Source of the DNA: Bacteroidales bacterium
GTDB lineage: Bacteria > Bacteroidota > Bacteroidia > Bacteroidales > Paludibacteraceae
Direction of reading: 5' to 3'
NCBI GenBank assembly: GCA_900766775.1
Contig: CAAFXN010000228.1
Coordinates: 1 to 7,921, forward strand
DNA: 7,921 bases
Below are positions 6,270 to 7,921 of the stretch, piece after piece; the stretch's first letter is position 1; each line of letters begins with the position of its first letter. The position numbers and the translations under genes are program-made. The notes under the pieces were generated by a model. The model saw only the letters and a program-made list of their open reading frames with translations, was not told the origin of the DNA and did not search any database.

Positions 6270-6866
6270 ATGAAAGCATCATTTGTAATATCCAGTCCGG
6301 ATGTGGCGAGTTGCCCTCGCAGCACGCTGCCGGAGTACGCCTTTATCGGGCGGTCGAATGTGGGGAAGTCGAGCCTCATCAATATGCTCACCCGCAACCC
6401 GAAGTTAGCAAAGACCAGTCAGAAGCCGGGTAAGACCCTGCTTATCAACCATTTCCTGATAGATGACAAGTGGCACTTGGTGGACCTGCCGGGCTACGGC
6501 TATGCGCAGGCGGGGCAGAAACAGCGCGAAAAACTGAGACTGATGATAGAGCGCTACTGCCTGTTGCGGCAGGAGTTGTGCAGCCTGTTCGTGCTGGTGG
6601 ACTGTCGCCACGAGCCGCAGCAGATTGACTTGGAGTTCATGGAGTGGTTGGGCGAGAACGAGGTGCCGTTTGCTATCGTCTTCACCAAGGGCGACAAGTT
6701 GGGCAAGGTGCGGCTGCGTGAGAACGTGGAGGCATACAAGCAGAAGATGCTGGAGACGTGGGTGGAGTTGCCGCCTGTCTTCGTTACCTCCGCCGAGACC
6801 GGCATGGGCGGCGACGAACTGCTACGCTACATCGAGAGTGTCAACGAGAGTATTGCGCGCAATTAA
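6270..6866 (+). CDS. engB: Ribosome biogenesis GTP-binding protein EngB (YsxC/YihA)
   Basis: The 198-residue cytoplasmic GTPase belongs to the TrmE-Era-EngA-EngB-Septin class and helps late assembly of the large ribosomal subunit; it is essential in many bacteria. All G motifs are visible: G1 GRSNVGKSS (27-35), the G2 switch region TSQKPGKT (49-56), G3 DLPGYG (72-77), G4 TKGDK (139-143) and G5 SAE (174-176). Length is typical (about 190-210) and the chain looks complete. The start at 6270 gives MKASFVISSPD, matching the usual short lead into the G domain. It begins 46 bases after cstA on the same strand with no clear promoter, so it probably shares the pepP transcript. Its stop TAA (6864-6866) falls inside the first, partial unit of a 28-bp tandem repeat. 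The call is secure. Confidence 0.96.
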   Translation: MKASFVISSPDVASCPRSTLPEYAFIGRSNVGKSSLINMLTRNPKLAKTSQKPGKTLLINHFLIDDKWHLVDLPGYGYAQAGQKQREKLRLMIERYCLLRQELCSLFVLVDCRHEPQQIDLEFMEWLGENEVPFAIVFTKGDKLGKVRLRENVEAYKQKMLETWVELPPVFVTSAETGMGGDELLRYIESVNESIARN

Positions 6867-6963
6867 CGTGTGGTACATTTTAACGTGTAATTATCATGTA
6901 TGACATCTTAACGTGTAATTGTCGTGTATAACATTTTAACGTATAATTATCGTGTAATTAATC
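6863..6963. repeat. 28-bp tandem repeat (three units plus a partial one)
   Basis: Units at 6880-6907, 6908-6935 and 6936-6963 begin TTAACGTGTAATTATCGTG or a close variant. The first two differ at 4 of 28 positions; the third diverges in its last third. A shortened unit (TTAACGTGTGGTACATT) precedes them at 6863-6879 and includes the engB stop codon. The units abut without spacers, so this is not a CRISPR array. Confidence 0.85.
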
Positions 6964-7026
6964 ATTAATTTTTTTATTGAAAATAATCCGCAACGCAAAT
7001 TATACGAATAATTACACGATAATTAT
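6943..7026. repeat. Perfect 18-bp inverted repeat with 48-bp spacer
   Basis: ATAATTATCGTGTAATTA at 6943-6960, which lies in the third tandem unit, is the exact reverse complement of 7009-7026. The intervening 48 bases include a T-rich run. The right arm overlaps GATAATTAT, which recurs at 7057-7065. It could form a long A/T-rich stem or be two opposed protein-binding sites. The arms are far apart and there is no run of T after the second arm, so an intrinsic terminator is unlikely. Confidence 0.8.
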
Positions 7027-7076
7027 ATGTTCAAAGAAATATGTTCAAAGAAACAAGATAATTATATGTTCAAAGA
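7018..7076. repeat. Short direct repeats upstream of the lipoprotein gene
   Basis: TATGTTCAAAGA occurs at 7026-7037, 7040-7051 and 7065-7076. The first and third copies are part of a longer identical 20-mer, GATAATTATATGTTCAAAGA (7018-7037 and 7057-7076). The last copy ends 12 bases before the ATG at 7089, so whatever binds here would touch the translation start region. Function unknown. Confidence 0.8.
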
Positions 7077-7088
7077 GACGAAACGCAA

Positions 7089-7921
7089 ATGGCATTGAAA
7101 GGAAAAAGCATATTCTTTGTGATGGGTTGCTTGCTGTTGCTCACGGGGTGCGGGAAACAGCAGGTGGCGCCGATAGAGGTGTCGGAGGCGGCGCAGTATT
7201 TCCGCCTGACGGACACTCTGGGCATGGTTTGCGCGGATGTGCTTGACCCGCAGAACGAAGGCAAACTGCTGGCACGATACTATTTAGTAGATGAAAGAAA
7301 GGATGAAAGACTAAATAGCAACGACTCTGAGGGTGCGGCCAGGAGACCGCACCTCCTTGATACTTTAGAGACGAAGGTAATAAGTCCTTCATCCTGTGTC
7401 CTTCATCCTTCATCCATCATCCATGTTCCTTTGCGGCGGGTGGCGACTACGTCGGCGACGCATATCGGTTTCCTGTATGCGCTGGGCGTGCTGGATAGTG
7501 TGGTGGCGATGAGCAACCCCGAGTGGGTATACAACAAGCCGTCGCATGAGGTGTCGAACATCGGCGAGGATATCAACATCGTAATGGAGCCGCTGCTGCT
7601 TGCGAAGCCCGATGTGCTGTTTGCCAGCAGTTACGGGCAGAACAGTCAGCAGATAGCGCGTGTGGCTGAGGCGGGCATTCCCGTGGTGTACCTTGCTGAA
7701 TGGCAGGAGCAGCACCCCCTTGCCCGCGCCGAGTGGCTACGCTTCGTGGCTGCCTTCTTCGGCAAGACGGCATTGGCGGATAGCATACTTGGGGAGGTGA
7801 GGAGAGAATACCACGAAATAGATAAAGGATTAAGGATAAAGGATGAAAGACTAAATAGTTCTGTAGATGAAGGAGCAAGGATAAAGGATAAAAGACTAAA
7901 AAGCACCGACTCTGAAAACTC
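7089..7921 (+). CDS. Periplasmic substrate-binding lipoprotein of an iron-siderophore/haem/cobalamin ABC importer (3' end outside window)
   Basis: The frame is open from ATG at 7089 to the window end (277 codons visible). Residues 1-21 form a lipoprotein signal with lipobox LTGC, so Cys21 would be acylated and membrane-anchored. Residues ~112-243 match the TroA-like/BtuF-FecB substrate-binding fold: HVPLRRVATTSATHIGFLYALG (112-133), VSNIGEDINIVMEPLLLAKPDVLF (155-178) and AGIPVVYLAEWQEQHPLARAEWLRF (195-219, as in proteins delivering Fe-siderophore, haem or cobalamin to FecCD-type permeases). Two segments do not fit the family: ~68-111 (ERKDERLNSNDSEG... to ...LHPSSII) and ~245-277 (DKGLRIKDERLNSS... 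to the edge). Both are encoded by copies of one GATGAA-rich repeat, in the same frame, and are A-rich with AGA, CTA and ATA codons unlike the surrounding GC-rich sequence. Permease and ATPase genes are expected downstream. The ligand cannot be told from the sequence. Confidence 0.82.
   Translation, partial: MALKGKSIFFVMGCLLLLTGCGKQQVAPIEVSEAAQYFRLTDTLGMVCADVLDPQNEGKLLARYYLVDERKDERLNSNDSEGAARRPHLLDTLETKVISPSSCVLHPSSIIHVPLRRVATTSATHIGFLYALGVLDSVVAMSNPEWVYNKPSHEVSNIGEDINIVMEPLLLAKPDVLFASSYGQNSQQIARVAEAGIPVVYLAEWQEQHPLARAEWLRFVAAFFGKTALADSILGEVRREYHEIDKGLRIKDERLNSSVDEGARIKDKRLKSTDSEN
7288..7427. repeat. Palindromic GATGAA-rich element, copy 1, in frame in the lipoprotein gene
   Basis: Outer arms AGGATGAAAGACT (7300-7312) and AGTCCTTCATCCT (7383-7395) pair with one mismatch. 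An inner hairpin, GGTGCGGCC (7332-7340) and GACCGCACC (7345-7353) around AGGA, pairs with one mismatch. More CTTCATCC-type sequence continues to about 7424, mirroring GATGAAAG at 7290-7297. The segment 7298-7330 matches 7883-7915 at 30 of 33 bases. Element ends are approximate, judged from where the protein returns to the family pattern. Confidence 0.78.
7821..7921. repeat. Same GATGAA-rich element, copy 2, cut by the window end
   Basis: The first 21 bases of copy 1's core (7298-7318) recur without change at 7838-7858, and a fuller 33-base match (30 identical) lies at 7883-7915, followed by AAACTC at the edge. GGATAAAGGAT-type units occur between. All copies are read in the same frame (KDERLNS, KDERLNS, KDKRLKS). 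The expected inner hairpin and CTTCATCC right arm would lie beyond the window. Confidence 0.75.

Larger units (their letters stand above)
6867..7088. other. AT-rich intergenic region packed with direct and inverted repeats
   Basis: These 222 bases separate engB from the lipoprotein gene and are far more A/T-rich than the genes on either side. They hold three and a half 28-bp tandem units, a perfect 18-bp inverted repeat and three copies of a 12-mer. I found no exact TAnnTTTG promoter on the plus strand, no tRNA and no open frame with coding character. The repeats may be a regulatory region for the metal/cofactor-uptake lipoprotein downstream, but that is inference. Confidence 0.6.

Noticed and set aside
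6863..6963. CRISPR array
   Set aside because: The 28-bp units abut with no unique spacers and diverge along their length; no cas gene is nearby.
6977..7008. Promoter for the lipoprotein gene (TTG, 21 bases, TATACGAA)
   Set aside because: The -7 region keeps only the TA of TAnnTTTG, which is too weak to call.

Overview
The window looks like chromosomal DNA of a Bacteroidota bacterium, most likely order Bacteroidales. Four things point there. Three genes have promoters of the Bacteroidota type (a -33 TTG/TTTG, about 20 bases, then TAnnTTTG). No start codon has a convincing Shine-Dalgarno sequence. A type III glutamine synthetase is present. The pectate lyase has the DTDGDG tail common in Bacteroidota family 1 lyases. 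Genes are GC-rich, while several gaps are strongly AT-rich. The family or genus cannot be fixed from this sequence.

Layout. Positions 1-75 (minus strand) encode a short internal piece of GroEL. It abuts, out of frame, the first ~101 codons of glnN (minus, start at 378), so this end is either an assembly chimera or a real broken junction. A divergent intergenic region (379-679) carries one promoter in each direction. A secreted family 1 pectate lyase follows (680-2497, plus). The next gap (2498-2831) holds GC-rich 11-bp tandem repeats and the promoter of the following gene. Then come three same-strand housekeeping genes with gaps of 17 and 46 bases, probably one transcription unit: an aminopeptidase P (2832-4628), a CstA-type peptide transporter (4646-6223) and the ribosome-assembly GTPase EngB (6270-6866). 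An AT-rich gap (6867-7088) contains 28-bp tandem repeats and a perfect 18-bp inverted repeat. The window ends inside a lipoprotein gene (7089 to beyond 7921) for a periplasmic substrate-binding protein of the iron-siderophore/haem/cobalamin ABC type.

How the genes relate. The transporter and the aminopeptidase make a sensible pair: CstA-type carriers import peptides, and aminopeptidase P removes N-terminal residues preceding proline. The lyase would depolymerise pectin outside the cytoplasm, suggesting a plant-fed gut, rumen or similar habitat. EngB is a housekeeping gene that seems to share the transcript.

The most unusual feature is that three unrelated repeat families sit inside or at the ends of reading frames without breaking them. 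A ~104-bp double-hairpin element adds ~35 residues to CstA. A GATGAA-rich palindromic element lies twice in the lipoprotein gene, always in its one stop-free frame. A heptamer repeat supplies the last codons and stop of the aminopeptidase gene. This looks like repeated in-frame capture of mobile or amplified repeats, comparable in concept to Rickettsia palindromic elements.
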